A program made the position numbers and the translations under genes. Shown here in pieces: positions 6,482 to 6,661 of a stretch of DNA of 6,661 nt. The stretch spans positions 1-6,661 of the forward strand of contig CABTXO010000094.1 in NCBI GenBank assembly GCA_902488725.1, read 5' to 3'. Source of the stretch: an uncultured Bacteroidales bacterium. Its GTDB lineage: Bacteria; Bacteroidota; Bacteroidia; Bacteroidales; UBA932. Under the pieces are notes generated by a model. The model did not search any database. It was given only the letters and a program-made list of their open reading frames with translations, and had not been told where the DNA came from. The number at the start of each line of letters is the position of its first letter. Positions within the stretch are counted from its first letter, which is position 1.

Positions 6482-6661
6482 CTACTTCGTCAGTTTCCGG
6501 TATTTGAAGCGCTTGGGCTCGACATTGCCCAGGCGCATCTTTTTATTCTCTTCATATTCGGAATAGGTCCCCTGGAAGAAGTAGACCTGCGAGTCGCCTT
6601 CGAAGGCGAGGATGTGGGTGGCGATGCGGTCCAGAAACCAGCGGTCGTGGCTGACCACCAC
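6482..6661 (-). CDS. ettA: Energy-dependent translational throttle protein EttA (ABC-F ATPase), C-terminal part
   Basis: These are the last 59 residues of an ABC-F ATPase that enters from the right edge; the family is about 555 residues. EttA binds the ribosomal E site and gates the first elongation steps according to energy state. Visible is the end of the second nucleotide-binding domain: the switch-region SHDRWFLDR with its catalytic-switch histidine, then IATHILAFEGDSQVYFFQGTYSEYEE. It closes with the EttA-type ending KRFKYRKLTK and a TAG stop at 6484-6482. The SHDRWFLDRIATHILAFEG string and the short KYRKLTK tail distinguish EttA from Uup, which has a coiled-coil C-terminus, and from YbiT/YheS types. 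The promoter and most of the gene lie outside the window. No clear terminator is visible in the 31-bp gap to the convergent lipoprotein gene. Confidence 0.93.
   Translation of the reverse strand: MVVSHDRWFLDRIATHILAFEGDSQVYFFQGTYSEYEENKKMRLGNVEPKRFKYRKLTK

Overview
The window looks like an ordinary chromosomal stretch from a high-GC member of the Bacteroidales, probably an anaerobic gut-type organism. Four exact matches to the Bacteroidota -7 promoter box TAnnTTTG sit a short distance upstream of genes, and a fifth precedes a tRNA. No gene start shows a clear Shine-Dalgarno sequence, and the tRNA does not encode CCA. The gene set also fits: pyruvate:ferredoxin oxidoreductase, EttA, a SIMPL lipoprotein, and a TonB-dependent receptor without a SusD partner. 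Coding DNA is visibly GC-rich and the promoter regions are AT-rich. The species cannot be named from this sequence.

Left part, 1-1530: on the minus strand, fabD (malonyl-CoA:ACP transacylase) is followed 37 bp later by the start of a pyruvate:ferredoxin oxidoreductase gene (nifJ/por), which runs off the left edge. The two are probably co-transcribed from an AT-rich promoter region at about 1336-1400. They would link acetyl-CoA production with fatty-acid initiation. The AT-rich stretch 1336-1534 holds the fabD promoter on one side and the tRNA promoter on the other, with no gene in between.

Middle, 1535-4780: a tRNA-Arg(CCG) is followed by a predicted small outer-membrane beta-barrel protein on the plus strand. 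A convergent gene encodes a nucleoside 2-deoxyribosyltransferase-like protein. Divergent from that gene is a BtuB/CirA-type TonB-dependent receptor. The two divergent genes share about 80 bp containing two back-to-back TAnnTTTG boxes.

Right part, 4781-6661: a 188-bp gene-free convergent spacer contains a strong 14-bp-stem hairpin. Next come a minus-strand HAD-family phosphatase, which appears to start at TTG, a divergent SIMPL-domain lipoprotein, and the C-terminal end of ettA entering from the right edge on the minus strand.

After the fabD-nifJ pair, the layout is mostly single-gene units with alternating orientation, most with their own promoter. I see no CRISPR array, transposase, phage gene or defence cassette. 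I found no convincing new multi-gene system. The items most worth a second look are the 4842-4884 hairpin, the overlapping divergent promoters, the corrected gene starts, and the stand-alone nucleotide-sugar-hydrolase-like protein.
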